Shown in pieces: positions 51,779 to 61,017 of a stretch of 61,337 nucleotides of DNA. The notes beneath the pieces are model-generated. The model was not told the origin of the DNA. It did not search any database and saw only the letters and a program-made list of their open reading frames with translations. Both the position numbers and the translations under genes were made by a program. The DNA comes from Lachnospiraceae bacterium UBA7784 (GTDB lineage Bacteria > Bacillota > Clostridia > Lachnospirales > Lachnospiraceae), in the NCBI GenBank assembly GCA_002480925.1, contig DLDA01000012.1, forward strand, positions 687-62,023, written 5' to 3'. Every line of letters starts with the position of its first letter. The stretch's first letter is position 1.

Positions 51779-52786
51779 CTATATCTGAGCTACTGAATCT
51801 CCCTCCAGAAGCCTTCCGGGGATCTCGATCTCCTCGGCCATACTGGTTTTCCTGTTCTCTATCATATGAACAAGCTTTCTAACTGATGCTCTCCCCATCT
51901 GGGGTGCATCCTGGTAATAGGTCGTGAGTCGTGGTCTTAAGACCTGTGAAAGTCTGATACCGTCGAATCCGACCACACTGACATCATCAGGAATCGATAT
52001 CCTTAGCCTCTCGAGCTCCATCATGCCTCCCAGATAGGAATAATCATCCGGATACATGATCGCGGTCGGGCGATCCTTAAGAGACATCAGCGCTCTCGTG
52101 GCCTCCTCGCTGGAACTGGGGTCGTGGTAAACCGCTTCTACCAGATACTCATCCGGCACTTCGATTCCAGCCTCTGCCAGTGCATTGTAGAATCCCGAAA
52201 GTCTCTTCTTCGTGACTGATGTCATCTCTCCGTGGATGAAGGCTATCTTCCTGTGTCCTTTATTGATCAGGTATCTGGTGAGCTGGTACTCACCCTCTAC
52301 ATTCTTGGAAAGAACACTTGAATGTCCGTCAAATACGTAATCGATCGTCACTGTCGGGATCTCGCTGTAGACCAGGTCGTAAACCTGTCTGCTGGTGAAA
52401 TCCTCACTCACTATCAGGACTCCGTCACACTTCCTGTACCTGCAATGTTCCAGATATGATCCATATCCAAGGGCTGAGCTGATGAAGGTCACATCGTAGC
52501 CTCTCTTCTCCGCCTCATCCTTGGCATTGTCTATTACCCCGGAAAAGAACTCATGAGCAAGACCGCTTCCGGTACTGTCAATATAGACAATTCCCAGATT
52601 GTGGGAGCTGTTGGTCTTCAGCTGTCTGGCGGCTGCATTCGGACGGTAATGCATCTCCTTCGCTATCTTCTGAACCAGCTCTCTGGTGGATTCACTGATG
52701 TCGCCATATCCGTTCAGCGCCTTGCTGACTGTGGCCGGTGAAACTCCACACTTCTGGGAGATGTCTTTTATTGTCACCACTGGCAT
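51779..52786 (-). CDS. LacI-family transcription regulator of the cellobiose module
   Basis: This is a 335-residue repressor. The N-terminal HTH reads T-I-K-D-I-S-Q-K-C-G-V-S-P-A-T-V-S-K-A-L-N-G-Y, followed by the hinge helix N-A-A-A-R-Q-L, and a periplasmic-binding-like sensor domain with G-I-V-Y-I-D-S-T-G-S and S-V-V-G-F-D-G-I-R. It is encoded between the binding-protein gene and the divergent phosphorylase gene, with two operator-like sites just ahead of it and one at the phosphorylase start. It probably represses both sides until a cellobiose-type inducer is present, and itself as well. The start uses the ATG with AGGAAAGG upstream. Confidence 0.92.
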   Translation of the reverse strand: MPVVTIKDISQKCGVSPATVSKALNGYGDISESTRELVQKIAKEMHYRPNAAARQLKTNSSHNLGIVYIDSTGSGLAHEFFSGVIDNAKDEAEKRGYDVTFISSALGYGSYLEHCRYRKCDGVLIVSEDFTSRQVYDLVYSEIPTVTIDYVFDGHSSVLSKNVEGEYQLTRYLINKGHRKIAFIHGEMTSVTKKRLSGFYNALAEAGIEVPDEYLVEAVYHDPSSSEEATRALMSLKDRPTAIMYPDDYSYLGGMMELERLRISIPDDVSVVGFDGIRLSQVLRPRLTTYYQDAPQMGRASVRKLVHMIENRKTSMAEEIEIPGRLLEGDSVAQI

Positions 52787-52828
52787 CACCACCTTTCCTG
52801 CCTGGCTCCCTGGTTCCTTTGGGAGCTT

Positions 52829-52842
52829 CGAATTCGTTTTCG
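52829..52842. promoter_or_regulatory. LacI-type operator candidate 1
   Basis: CGAATTCGTTTTCG. Read on the minus strand it is CGAA-AACGAA-TTCG, a CGAA / TTCG inverted repeat spaced by six bases. It lies 43 bases upstream of the repressor's start codon, placing it over that promoter region. Confidence 0.55.
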
Positions 52843-52853
52843 TGACTTCATTC

Positions 52854-52866
52854 TAAATCGTTTTCG
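52854..52866. promoter_or_regulatory. LacI-type operator candidate 2 (one arm degenerate)
   Basis: TAAATCGTTTTCG shares the core TCGTTTTCG with site 1, 25 bases away, but its other arm (TTA instead of TTCG) is weaker. Confidence 0.45.
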
Positions 52867-52941
52867 CATATAGGTCAATATCCAATTTTCACAAATTCTT
52901 CACAATGTTTTTGTGTGTTTTGCACAAAATTAAACTTTTGC

Positions 52942-52970
52942 TTTACAAATGCATTGTATGGTTTTATAAT
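52942..52970 (+). promoter_or_regulatory. Promoter of cellobiose phosphorylase
   Basis: TTTACA and TATAAT with an exact 17-base spacer; the predicted RNA start is near 52977. Confidence 0.8.
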
Positions 52971-52984
52971 CGGTGTAAGAACCT

Positions 52985-53000
52985 ACGAAATCGTATTCGT
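52985..53000. promoter_or_regulatory. LacI-type operator candidate 3
   Basis: ACGAAATCGTATTCGT contains an ACGAA / TTCGT inverted repeat spaced by six bases, sharing the pattern of site 1. It lies just downstream of the phosphorylase transcription start, a classic position for a repressor block. Confidence 0.6.
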
Positions 53001-53045
53001 AACTTTCCAGTTATGAATTAAGTATATTTTAAAAGGAGAAATTCT

Positions 53046-55481
53046 ATGAAGTTCGGCCATTTTGACGATGACAGAAAGGAATATGTCATCACTACGCCGA
53101 AGACTCCTCTGCCATGGATCAACTATCTGGGCAGCAGCGAGTTTTTCGGGCTGTTTTCCAACACCGCCGGGGGCTATGATTTCTATAAGGATGCCAAGCT
53201 CCTTCGTCTCACCCGCTACAGATACAATAACAGTCCTGTAGACAACAGCGGAAGATACTACTATATAAAGGACGGTGACACGATCTGGAATCCAGGCTGG
53301 CAGCCAGTCCAGACAGAGCTCGATTCCTATGAATGCCGTCACGGTCTTGGCTATTCGGTGATCACCGGAGCAAAGAACGGAATCAAGGCTGAGCTTACAG
53401 CCTTCGTACCTGTCCATGATCCATGCGAGGTCAACCGCATTGTTATTACTAATGAAGGATCCACCGAGAAGAAGCTTGAGCTTTTCAGCTATGTCGAGTT
53501 CTGTCTCTGGAATGCTGAGGATGACTCAACCAATTTCCAGAGGAATTTCTCGACCGGTGAGGTTGAGGTAGTCGGAAGCACCATCTACCACAAGACCGAA
53601 TTCCGCGAGAGGCGGGACCACTATGCTGTCTACTCTGTAAATGTACCTGTAGACGGCTTCGATACGTCCCGTGACGAGTTCGTTGGTCTCTATAATGGAG
53701 CAAGGAACCCTCAGGCTGTTACCGAGGGCCACTGCCATAATTCAATAGCCCACGGCTGGGCTTTGGTCGGTGCCCATCAGATCAACCTGACCTTAGCTCC
53801 CGGCCAGTCAAAGACCTTCATATTTGTGCTTGGCTACTGCCAGTGTCCGCGTGACAAGAAGTTTGTCTCCCCAGGCGTCATCAACAAGGAGCCTGCCGAC
53901 GCACTCCTTTCCAGATACCAGACACCAGAGCAGGCAGAGGCGGCCCTTGAAGAGCTGAAAGAATACTGGGAGGGTCTACTTTCTACCTATAATGTAGATA
54001 CACCTGATCAGAAGCTGAACCGGCTTGTAAATATATGGAACCAGTACCAGTGCATGGTCACATTCAATATGAGCCGTTCCGCCAGCTACTTTGAAAGTGG
54101 AATGGGACGAGGAATGGGCTTCCGTGATTCATGTCAGGATCTGCTCGGCTTCGTCCACCTTATCCCTGAAAGGGCAAGGGAACGTATAATAGATATTGCC
54201 AATACCCAGTTCTCTGACGGAAGCACCTACCATCAGTACCAGCCTCTGACAAAGAAGGGCAATGCTGCTATCGGAGGTGGCTTCAACGATGATCCTCTCT
54301 GGCTCATCGCCGGTACAGCCGCTTATCTCCGTGAGACAGGAGATTATTCGATTCTTGACGAGGACTGTGCCTTTGACAGTGATTTCTCTATTGCCAGACC
54401 TCTTCTCGATCATCTGGATCTGTCATTTAACTTTACAGCCAGTCACCTGGGGCCTCACGGCCTTCCGCTTATAGGCCGTGCTGACTGGAATGACTGTCTG
54501 AACCTGAACTGCTTCTCAGAGGAGCCTGGTGAGAGCTTCCAGACCACAGGTCCTTCCGAGGGCCCTGTAGCCGAATCCGTATTCATAGGCGGTATGTTTG
54601 TAAAATACGGCAATGAGTATGCTGACATCCTTCGTCATATAGGAAAGGATGAGCGGGCCGGCCAGGTCGAGGAGGCTGTAGCTGCGATGAAGCTTACTCT
54701 TGAGACTGCCGGCTGGGATGGAGACTGGTTCATAAGAGCCTTTGACGCTTATTCCAAGCCAGTCGGATCACATGAATGCGAGGAGGGCCAGATCTATATC
54801 GAGCCTCAGGGCATGTGTGTGATGGCCGGCGTCGGAGTCGAAAGCGGCAAGGCTGAAAAAGCCCTTGATTCTGTAAAGGAAAGGCTTGATACAAAATACG
54901 GCATCGTACTGCTGAATCCAGCCTATACCAGATACCATGTGGAGCTCGGTGAGATATCCTCATATCCGCCTGGATATAAGGAAAATGCCGGCATATTCTG
55001 CCACAACAATCCCTGGATAGCCTGTGCCGAAACTGTACTTGGCCACGGCGCGAGAGCCTTCGAGGTCTTCAAAAAGACCTGCCCTGTATATCTCGAGGAC
55101 ATATCCGAGATCCACAGGACAGAGCCTTATGTTTATTGTCAGATGGTAGCAGGAAAGGATGCCCCGACCTTTGGAGAGGGCAAGAACAGCTGGCTTACGG
55201 GTACAGCTGCCTGGACCTTTACCGCTATAAGCCAGTATATTCTTGGCATAAAGCCCCAGCTTGACGGGCTTATGATCGACCCGTGCATTCCTTCGGATCT
55301 GAAGGGCTACACCTTAGTCCGCAGATTCAGAGGGGTCAACTATCATATCACGGTCGATAATTCTGCCGGAGCAGAAAAGGGTGTCAAACAGATAACTGTT
55401 GACGGCTCACCTATCTCCGGTCAGATCATCACCCCAGTTACAGACAGGAGTGATGTCACTGTTTCGGTTGTAATGGGCTGA
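53046..55481 (+). CDS. Cellobiose phosphorylase (GH94)
   Basis: This enzyme splits cellobiose with phosphate into glucose 1-phosphate and glucose, saving one ATP. The 811 residues are the usual length of GH94 cellobiose phosphorylases, and the N-terminus M-K-F-G-H-F-D-D with P-W-I-N-Y-L-G and N-T-A-G-G-Y-x-F-Y-K-D-A is the typical start. The catalytic Asp lies in [10 protein letters not shown] in the C-terminal (alpha/alpha)6 barrel. A ribosome binding site AAAAGGAG precedes the ATG. It is divergent from the LacI gene, with operator and promoter between, and ends at a bidirectional terminator. Glucose and glucose 1-phosphate enter glycolysis via galM/glucokinase, phosphoglucomutase and pgi. 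Confidence 0.95.
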   Translation: MKFGHFDDDRKEYVITTPKTPLPWINYLGSSEFFGLFSNTAGGYDFYKDAKLLRLTRYRYNNSPVDNSGRYYYIKDGDTIWNPGWQPVQTELDSYECRHGLGYSVITGAKNGIKAELTAFVPVHDPCEVNRIVITNEGSTEKKLELFSYVEFCLWNAEDDSTNFQRNFSTGEVEVVGSTIYHKTEFRERRDHYAVYSVNVPVDGFDTSRDEFVGLYNGARNPQAVTEGHCHNSIAHGWALVGAHQINLTLAPGQSKTFIFVLGYCQCPRDKKFVSPGVINKEPADALLSRYQTPEQAEAALEELKEYWEGLLSTYNVDTPDQKLNRLVNIWNQYQCMVTFNMSRSASYFESGMGRGMGFRDSCQDLLGFVHLIPERARERIIDIANTQFSDGSTYHQYQPLTKKGNAAIGGGFNDDPLWLIAGTAAYLRETGDYSILDEDCAFDSDFSIARPLLDHLDLSFNFTASHLGPHGLPLIGRADWNDCLNLNCFSEEPGESFQTTGPSEGPVAESVFIGGMFVKYGNEYADILRHIGKDERAGQVEEAVAAMKLTLETAGWDGDWFIRAFDAYSKPVGSHECEEGQIYIEPQGMCVMAGVGVESGKAEKALDSVKERLDTKYGIVLLNPAYTRYHVELGEISSYPPGYKENAGIFCHNNPWIACAETVLGHGARAFEVFKKTCPVYLEDISEIHRTEPYVYCQMVAGKDAPTFGEGKNSWLTGTAAWTFTAISQYILGIKPQLDGLMIDPCIPSDLKGYTLVRRFRGVNYHITVDNSAGAEKGVKQITVDGSPISGQIITPVTDRSDVTVSVVMG

Positions 55482-55550
55482 TTCTTCCTGCACAGCAGGT
55501 TTCCCCTCCTTCATTAGCCCATACAATGATATTTTTATATTTCCTTTGAA

Positions 55551-55583
55551 AAAAGGACCGGTAATTTACCGGTCCTTTTTATT
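55551..55583. terminator. Bidirectional terminator between phosphorylase and GNAT genes
   Basis: AAAGGACCGGTAA / TTACCGGTCCTTT is a perfect 13-base stem with a two-base loop and T-runs on both sides. It serves the phosphorylase gene (plus) and the GNAT gene (minus), whose stop codon falls inside the T-run. Confidence 0.93.
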
Positions 55584-56136
55584 TTACTGAATCGCATTTA
55601 TTCAGTACATAAAGATATTCATCCAGATAGGTCCCGTTTATGCATACCCTCGAGGAAAGCAGGGCGTTCCTGTGAAAGCCGAGTCCTGTAAGCAGATTCT
55701 GTGAGGCTATATTTGTGGGAAGAACCTCTGCCTTTACGCTTCCTACCCTGTAATCATATCTGATTATAGGTATCAGCTTGCGCAGAGCCTCCCTTGCGAA
55801 GCCACGTCGTCTGTATTCCCTGTCGATCTTATAGCCGACTATACAGGAATCTCCCTCTGTCCCTATCTCACGGAAGCTTATAGTGCCTATGACCTTAAAT
55901 GGCTCATATTTCCTGAAAAGATAATATCTGATTCGCTTTCCTTCTATCCTGTACCTGTCCTCGCACTCAAGCACCTGCTTCTGATAATGCACAGAAAGCG
56001 ACTGTCTCTTATCAAGAGGCTCATATCTTGCGAAATCCTCGAAATTCCTGCTGTAAAAGGCGGCCACCAGTGATGCCTCAGATGGATGGAGCACCTTTAT
56101 CACAAGATTTTCCGATTCCAGACGTTCATCCTCCAT
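55579..56136 (-). CDS. GNAT-family N-acetyltransferase
   Basis: This 185-residue acetyltransferase has the acetyl-CoA-binding core seen in I-G-T-I-S-F-R-E, Y-K-I-D-R-E-Y-R-R-R-G-F-A-R-E-A-L (about 108-124; the R-R-x-G-x-A pattern) and a late N-I-A-S-Q-N-L-L-T-G-L-G-F segment. It resembles the RimJ/RimL branch that acetylates protein N-termini or small amines; the substrate is unknown. It overlaps the tRNA deaminase stop by one base. Confidence 0.85.
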   Translation of the reverse strand: MEDERLESENLVIKVLHPSEASLVAAFYSRNFEDFARYEPLDKRQSLSVHYQKQVLECEDRYRIEGKRIRYYLFRKYEPFKVIGTISFREIGTEGDSCIVGYKIDREYRRRGFAREALRKLIPIIRYDYRVGSVKAEVLPTNIASQNLLTGLGFHRNALLSSRVCINGTYLDEYLYVLNKCDSVK

Positions 56137-56807
56137 CAGTCCATCCTTATAGGAGGCTTGCCTACGTCCTCCTCAGCCAGGCGCTTCTCCTCACGCAGCC
56201 GTCTGAAAAAGCCTGTGATCATAGCCGCACAGTCATCATGGAGCACGTCATAGGTGATATCACACTGATGGTTGAAGCCAGGCATTTTGAGAAGATTGAT
56301 CACCGAGCCCGCACAGCCAGCCTTTGAATTCTGGGTGCCGATCACCACTCTTGGTATCCTGGCCTGAACTATGGCTCCGGCACACATAGGACAGGGCTCT
56401 AAGGTCACATAAAGCGTGCAGTCCTCCAGTCTCCAGTCTCCCGTTTTCTTACAGGCCTCCCTTATCGCAGTAAGCTCAGCATGGGAAAGTACATTCCTGT
56501 CGTTGTTGCGCCTGTTGTAGCCACGGGCAATTATACGTCCGTTTCTTACTATAACTGCGCCGATAGGCACCTCTCTTATGGCCGCTGCCCTTCTTCCCTC
56601 AGCGATCGCCTCATTCATGAAACGCTCATCAGCACGTTTCTGTCTGTCGGAATCCTTCTGGGCAGCGCGTATGGCCTTTTCCCTGTCCTTTATGGCCTGC
56701 TGCTCCTCCTTAGCCTTCTTCCTGGCCTCTGCAGCCTCCTGTCTCTTCTGTTCGAGCTCGTCTTCCGACATCTGAGCCTTTTCCCTTAATCTGTCGAAGA
56801 TTCCCAT
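56136..56807 (-). CDS. tadA: tRNA adenosine deaminase with an N-terminal coiled-coil extension
   Basis: This enzyme makes inosine at the wobble position of tRNA-Arg(ACG). The catalytic zinc motif is H-A-E (about 93-95) with P-C-P-M-C-A-G-A (about 120-127). The C-terminal part contains the family's G-C-A-G-S-V-I-N-L. The protein is 223 residues because about 62 residues of charged coiled coil (E-D-E-L-E-Q-K-R-Q-E-A-A-E-A-R-K-K) precede the usual start M-N-E-A. GGAGAAGG before the first ATG shows the extension is translated. It overlaps the end of the GIY-YIG gene by 98 bases, so part of the extension is coded in DNA that also codes for that protein. Confidence 0.9.
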   Translation of the reverse strand: MGIFDRLREKAQMSEDELEQKRQEAAEARKKAKEEQQAIKDREKAIRAAQKDSDRQKRADERFMNEAIAEGRRAAAIREVPIGAVIVRNGRIIARGYNRRNNDRNVLSHAELTAIREACKKTGDWRLEDCTLYVTLEPCPMCAGAIVQARIPRVVIGTQNSKAGCAGSVINLLKMPGFNHQCDITYDVLHDDCAAMITGFFRRLREEKRLAEEDVGKPPIRMD

Positions 56808-57057
56808 TATCCTTCTCCAATAGTTTTAGTTTCTGTCTCCTGTCAAGTCTCTTGATCTGAGCCTCTCTTACAAGCGCCTCATGTCTTGTCGCAAATTTCT
56901 CATAGTATACAAGCTCCACCGGGCGACGGCTTCTCGTATACTTGGCTCCGGTCTTCCCCTCGTTATGGGCTCTGACCCGCCTCTCTAAATTCGTAGTATA
57001 TCCGGTATAGATGCTGTCATCAGAGCAGCGGACCATATAGGTATAGAAATCCTTCAT
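56710..57057 (-). CDS. GIY-YIG domain protein (YhbQ/UPF0213-like)
   Basis: This small GIY-YIG nuclease-fold protein begins F-Y-T-Y-M-V-R-C-S-D-D-S-I-Y-T-G-Y-T (the GIY and YIG strands), then R-R-V-R-A-H-N-E-G-K-G-A-K-Y-T and the late E-A-Q-I-K-R-L-D-R-R. Family members of this size are often 85-100 residues; the last ~30 residues here (R-Q-I-K-G-K-G-S-D-V onward) are unlike the family and read through the start of the deaminase gene. A frameshift or readthrough may have lengthened it. The ATG overlaps the rsmA stop (ATGA). Role in DNA repair or RNA handling is unproven. Confidence 0.8.
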   Translation of the reverse strand: MKDFYTYMVRCSDDSIYTGYTTNLERRVRAHNEGKTGAKYTRSRRPVELVYYEKFATRHEALVREAQIKRLDRRQKLKLLEKDNGNLRQIKGKGSDVGRRARTEETGGCRGQEEG

Positions 57058-57899
57058 CCCTTCAGGCACTCCGTGAGTCTTATAAAGTCATCCAGGGTAA
57101 GCTTCTCTGCCCTTATGCCTGCCTCAAGGCCTGCCGCCTCAAGAGCCCCTGCTATCTCCTCCCTGGAAGCTCCGAAGACAGCGGCATTCGAAAGGGCATT
57201 GACCATTGATTTCCGCCTCTGGTTAAAGGCCGCCCTTATCACTGTAAACACCTCCGGTGCCTGCTCTCTCATCTGATCAGTCAGATCCTTTTTCTCAAGA
57301 GATATAACTGCCGATCCGACCTTTGGCCTCGGCACAAAATACTCCGGAGGCACATAAAAAAGTATCTGCGGCCTGGTATAATATTCGACAGCAAGCGACA
57401 AAGCCCCGTAATCCTTACTTCCGGCTACTGCCTCCATCCTCTCGGCGACCTCTTTCTGTACCATTACAGTAATATTTTCAAAAGGAAAGTTCTTTTCGAG
57501 CAGTCCCATTATTATAGGGGTTGTAATATAGTAAGGAAGGTTGGCAACGACCTTTACGCTTTCATCTGATACCAGCTCATCCAGATCGACCTTCAGGATA
57601 TCGGCATTTATGACCGTCACATTGTCACAATCTGCCAGAGTCTCGTCAAGCACCGGTATCAGCTTCTCATCTATCTCAATGGCAATGACACGCTTAGCCC
57701 TTTCTGCAAGGACTCTTGTAAGTGTCCCGGCTCCCGGTCCTATCTCTATGACTGTATCACTCTCTGTGACCTTAGCTCCGTCAGCTATATCGTTCAAGAG
57801 CTGGGGACGGGTCAGGAAATTCTGTCCGTATTTCTTCTTGAAATGGAAATCATGTCTTGCGAGGACCTCCTGCATCCTCCTGTAGTCCTGATCAGCCAT
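57054..57899 (-). CDS. rsmA: 16S rRNA dimethyladenosine transferase RsmA/KsgA
   Basis: This enzyme dimethylates two adjacent adenines in the 3' end helix of 16S rRNA. The 281 residues contain the SAM motif V-I-E-I-G-P-G-A-G-T-L-T near 48-59, the start G-Q-N-F-L-T, V-I-A-I-E-I-D, and the N6-adenine motif N-L-P-Y-Y-I-T near 121-127. The C-terminal helical region binds rRNA. It follows tatD by an eight-base overlap, the metG-tatD-rsmA order found in many Firmicutes (rnmV is missing between them). Confidence 0.95.
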   Translation of the reverse strand: MADQDYRRMQEVLARHDFHFKKKYGQNFLTRPQLLNDIADGAKVTESDTVIEIGPGAGTLTRVLAERAKRVIAIEIDEKLIPVLDETLADCDNVTVINADILKVDLDELVSDESVKVVANLPYYITTPIIMGLLEKNFPFENITVMVQKEVAERMEAVAGSKDYGALSLAVEYYTRPQILFYVPPEYFVPRPKVGSAVISLEKKDLTDQMREQAPEVFTVIRAAFNQRRKSMVNALSNAAVFGASREEIAGALEAAGLEAGIRAEKLTLDDFIRLTECLKG

Positions 57900-58779
57900 T
57901 ACGCTTCCTCTGCGGCTTTATTCTGAAAAAATCATAGCCGTTCTTTCTTGTCGTCTCCATGACCCGAAACTCTGTGCAGCCCTTGATCTCAGCTATCCTC
58001 TTCACTATATAAGGAAGATAGCCCGAATCATTCCTCATGCCACGGAAGGGCTCCGGAGCCAGATAAGGGCAGTCAGTCTCAGTAAGGATCCTCTCAAGAG
58101 GGATCTCCTCTACTACTCTGGCCAGCTTCCTTGAATTCTTGAATGTGACCACTCCTCCCACTCCAAGGTAGCAGCCCATATCAATATATGCCCTGGCCTG
58201 CTCAACCGAATAGGAGTAGGCATGGATCACGGCCCTTGTACCCTTTTCACAGGCATTGTGCATTATACACATGGTATCTTCTGCTGCCTCACGAGAATGG
58301 ACTATGACAGGCAAGTCAAGCTCTCTTGCAAGCTCAAGCTGCTTTTCAAAGAAAAATCTCTGGGCTGCCCTTGCCTTATCATCCTTGACCCAATAGTAGT
58401 CGAGCCCTATCTCTCCAATAGCCACCACCCTGTCATCTGAGGCCAGATCCTTAAGCTCACGAAGGATGCGGCCACAGTTGCCATCAGCAGCCTGAGGATA
58501 CTCAAAAGGGTAGAAAGATGTGCATGATCTGCCGTTTATCTCCTCAGCCACCATACGCCCCGGTATACCGAAATCCTTTATCTCCTCAGGATGTATACCG
58601 ACCGCAGAATATATGTAATCATGCGTATCCGCAAGCTCCCTGCTTTTTCTCGATGATTCAAGCGTTGCTCCGACATCGACTATCGCCTCGACAAGACCAC
58701 TGTGGATCTTTTTCAGAAGCTCCTCCCTGTCATCATCATATGCAGGGTCCTCATAGTGAGCATGTGATTCGAATATCAT
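57892..58779 (-). CDS. TatD-family metal-dependent hydrolase
   Basis: This 295-residue TIM-barrel hydrolase has metal ligands seen in E-S-H-A-H-Y-E near the N-terminus (the usual is T-x-H-x-H), A-I-G-E-I-G-L-D-Y-Y, L-P-V-I-V-H-S-R-E-A, V-I-H-A-Y-S-Y-S and E-T-D-C-P-Y-L-A-P near the end. TatD proteins have 3'-5' exonuclease activity on DNA/RNA and help repair. It overlaps metG by four bases at its start. Confidence 0.92.
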   Translation of the reverse strand: MIFESHAHYEDPAYDDDREELLKKIHSGLVEAIVDVGATLESSRKSRELADTHDYIYSAVGIHPEEIKDFGIPGRMVAEEINGRSCTSFYPFEYPQAADGNCGRILRELKDLASDDRVVAIGEIGLDYYWVKDDKARAAQRFFFEKQLELARELDLPVIVHSREAAEDTMCIMHNACEKGTRAVIHAYSYSVEQARAYIDMGCYLGVGGVVTFKNSRKLARVVEEIPLERILTETDCPYLAPEPFRGMRNDSGYLPYIVKRIAEIKGCTEFRVMETTRKNGYDFFRIKPQRKRNG

Positions 58780-60470
58780 CCGATCGCTCCTGTTTTCTTA
58801 TCACCCTGAAGTGAAGCTGCATTGAGTTTACCCGCCTTCTTCAGGTTCTCCTGTGCGATTATCTGATGCTCCCTGAACTCTTCCTTCTGCTTCTTTTCGA
58901 TAGCCTCTGTCTGCTTTTGGATCTCCTTAAGATCCTTTCTTGCAAAAAGCATCTCCGGCTTCTCAACCACCTTGTTGCCTGAAGGATAGAGGCCTGTCTT
59001 ATCCAGCTGGTCAAACTCTCTTAGCGGAGTATCAAGCAGAGCCGATATCTTCTCAGCCGTCTCCGGAAGGAACGGATAGAGAAGGGATGCTCCTGTCATT
59101 ATCCCGTCGCAAAGGTTGTAAAGCACTGTCGCCAGGCGGTCTCTCTTCGTCTCGTCCTTTGCAAGCGCCCAAGGCTCTGTCTCATCTATATACTTGTTCA
59201 GACGCTTAAAAATCTTGAATATCTCTGTAAGAGTATCTGCCGCATGAAGGGTATCCATTTTTTCAATGCAGATATCCTTCGCTCCGGTGACCACCGCCTT
59301 CAGATCGGAATCTACGGCTTCCTCTGCACCCTTGTCCTCGACTATGCCGTCAAAATACTTATTGCTCATCGAGATTGTACGCTGGACAAGATTTCCAAGT
59401 GTATTGGCCAGATCAGAATTGTATCTCTCGACCATAAGCTCCCAGGTGATCACTCCGTCGTTTTCGTACGGCATCTCGTGTATACAGAAATAGCGGACTG
59501 CGTCTACTCCGAACAGGTCGATCATATCGTCGGCATAGATCACATTTCCCTTGGACTTAGACATCTTCTCTCCGCCCTGCAAAAGCCACGGATGACCAAA
59601 CACCTGCTTAGGAAGCGGCTCCCCAAGCGCCATCAGGAAAATAGGCCAGTAAATGGTATGGAATCTGACTATATCCTTCCCGATCAGATGGAGGTCTGCC
59701 GGCCAGTATTTATTATAAAGCTCTCCGTTCTCTCCGTCTGGATCATAGCCTAAGCCGGTGATATAGTTAGAAAGCGCATCGAGCCATACATATACTACAT
59801 GTCCCGGATCGAAATCAACCGGGATCCCCCATTTGAATGAGCTCCTCGAGACGCACAGATCTGAAAGTCCCGGCAGAAGGAAGTTGTTCATCATCTCATT
59901 CTTCCTTGAGACCGGCTGGATGAACTCAGGATGATCGTTGATATAGTCGATAAGCCTCGGGGCATACTTACTCATACGGAAGAAATATGCTTCCTCGCTC
60001 ATCTGATGTACCTCACTTCCGCAGACAGGGCATCTGCCGTCCTCCGTAAGCTGGGAAGCGGAATAATATGCTTCGCACTCGGTACAGTACATTCCGTCAT
60101 ATGAGCCCTTGTATATATCTCCCTGATCATAAAGCTTGCGGAAAATCTTCTGGACCGTCTTCACATGGTCCTCGTCAGTAGTCCTGATGAAACGGTCATA
60201 TGTAGTATTGCACATATCCCAGAGTCTCTTTATCTCTGCTGCCGTCTTGTCCACGAACTCCTTCGGCGTGCAGCCATCCTCTATGGCGCGGGTCTCTATC
60301 TTCTGTCCGTGCTCATCCGATCCGGTCTGGAAATATACATCATATCCTTCCTTCCGCTTGAATCTGGCTATGGCATCCGCAAGAATGATCTCATATGTAT
60401 TACCTATATGCGGCTTTCCCGAGGTATAGGCAATTGCTGTTGTGATGTAGTATGGTCCCTTGTTTGTCAA
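58776..60470 (-). CDS. metG: Methionyl-tRNA synthetase
   Basis: This enzyme attaches methionine to tRNA-Met. Signature motifs are Y-T-S-G-K-P-H-I-G-N (the HIGH motif), a zinc knuckle C-T-E-C-E...C-P-V-C (about 127-147) and K-M-S-K-S-K-G-N (about 298-305). The 564 residues include the catalytic and anticodon-binding domains but not the extra C-terminal tRNA-binding domain seen in longer MetRS. The gene heads the metG-tatD-rsmA run. An AT-rich gap with no strong riboswitch-like or T-box structure separates it from the upstream zinc-ribbon gene. Confidence 0.95.
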   Translation of the reverse strand: MTNKGPYYITTAIAYTSGKPHIGNTYEIILADAIARFKRKEGYDVYFQTGSDEHGQKIETRAIEDGCTPKEFVDKTAAEIKRLWDMCNTTYDRFIRTTDEDHVKTVQKIFRKLYDQGDIYKGSYDGMYCTECEAYYSASQLTEDGRCPVCGSEVHQMSEEAYFFRMSKYAPRLIDYINDHPEFIQPVSRKNEMMNNFLLPGLSDLCVSRSSFKWGIPVDFDPGHVVYVWLDALSNYITGLGYDPDGENGELYNKYWPADLHLIGKDIVRFHTIYWPIFLMALGEPLPKQVFGHPWLLQGGEKMSKSKGNVIYADDMIDLFGVDAVRYFCIHEMPYENDGVITWELMVERYNSDLANTLGNLVQRTISMSNKYFDGIVEDKGAEEAVDSDLKAVVTGAKDICIEKMDTLHAADTLTEIFKIFKRLNKYIDETEPWALAKDETKRDRLATVLYNLCDGIMTGASLLYPFLPETAEKISALLDTPLREFDQLDKTGLYPSGNKVVEKPEMLFARKDLKEIQKQTEAIEKKQKEEFREHQIIAQENLKKAGKLNAASLQGDKKTGAIG

Positions 60471-60506
60471 AATATGCTCCTTAAAAATACTCTTTTCCTG
60501 CGTCCT

Positions 60507-60947
60507 TCAATCCTGCGGCTTTTCTTCCTCGCAAGCCTCTTTATCTGTCTCCCTGTCAGGCTCCTCGCAGGTCTTATCCTCCGGCTCCTCTACAGTCACA
60601 TCATCCTCGTCGACCGTCTCCGCAAGCGGCGCACCGCAATGGTTGCAGAACCTTGAATTCTTGTCAACGAACTCGCCACAGCTAGGGCATAGGCTCTCTC
60701 CCCTGATATCTGCGAGCTGGTCCTTCGTGGCTGCGATCTCAGCATAGATCTCCTTCACCTTGCGGTTATCCGGCGTATCCTCATCGCAGTGTGCCTTATA
60801 ATACTTCTGTCCGATCAACTCGTACTCCTTATGAAGCTTCACATCCAGATCCTTGAGCTTCATATTAAGCCGTGCAGTCCTGGCCGCATCCTTTGCCGCA
60901 GCACCGATCCCCCTGCCAGCTTCTTCTATTGTATCAAAAAATCCCAT
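60507..60947 (-). CDS. Zinc-ribbon protein of unknown function
   Basis: This 146-residue protein has a helical N-terminal ~80 residues (M-G-F-F-D-T-I-E-E-A-G-R-G-I onward), then one double-cysteine ribbon, C-P-S-C-G-E-F...F-C-N-H-C-G-A (about 86-107), then an acidic tail. It resembles small zinc-ribbon proteins of Firmicutes that sit near membrane or stress genes; no activity is known. The start at 60947 follows GGAGG at the right spacing; the ORF extends six codons further without support. It precedes metG by 36 bases. Confidence 0.7.
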   Translation of the reverse strand: MGFFDTIEEAGRGIGAAAKDAARTARLNMKLKDLDVKLHKEYELIGQKYYKAHCDEDTPDNRKVKEIYAEIAATKDQLADIRGESLCPSCGEFVDKNSRFCNHCGAPLAETVDEDDVTVEEPEDKTCEEPDRETDKEACEEEKPQD

Positions 60948-61017
60948 AAAGTGGCCTCCTTTCAATGATCAAGGTTGTATATGGCTATTATACTACAGGA
61001 TGAGAAATTTAGGAAGT

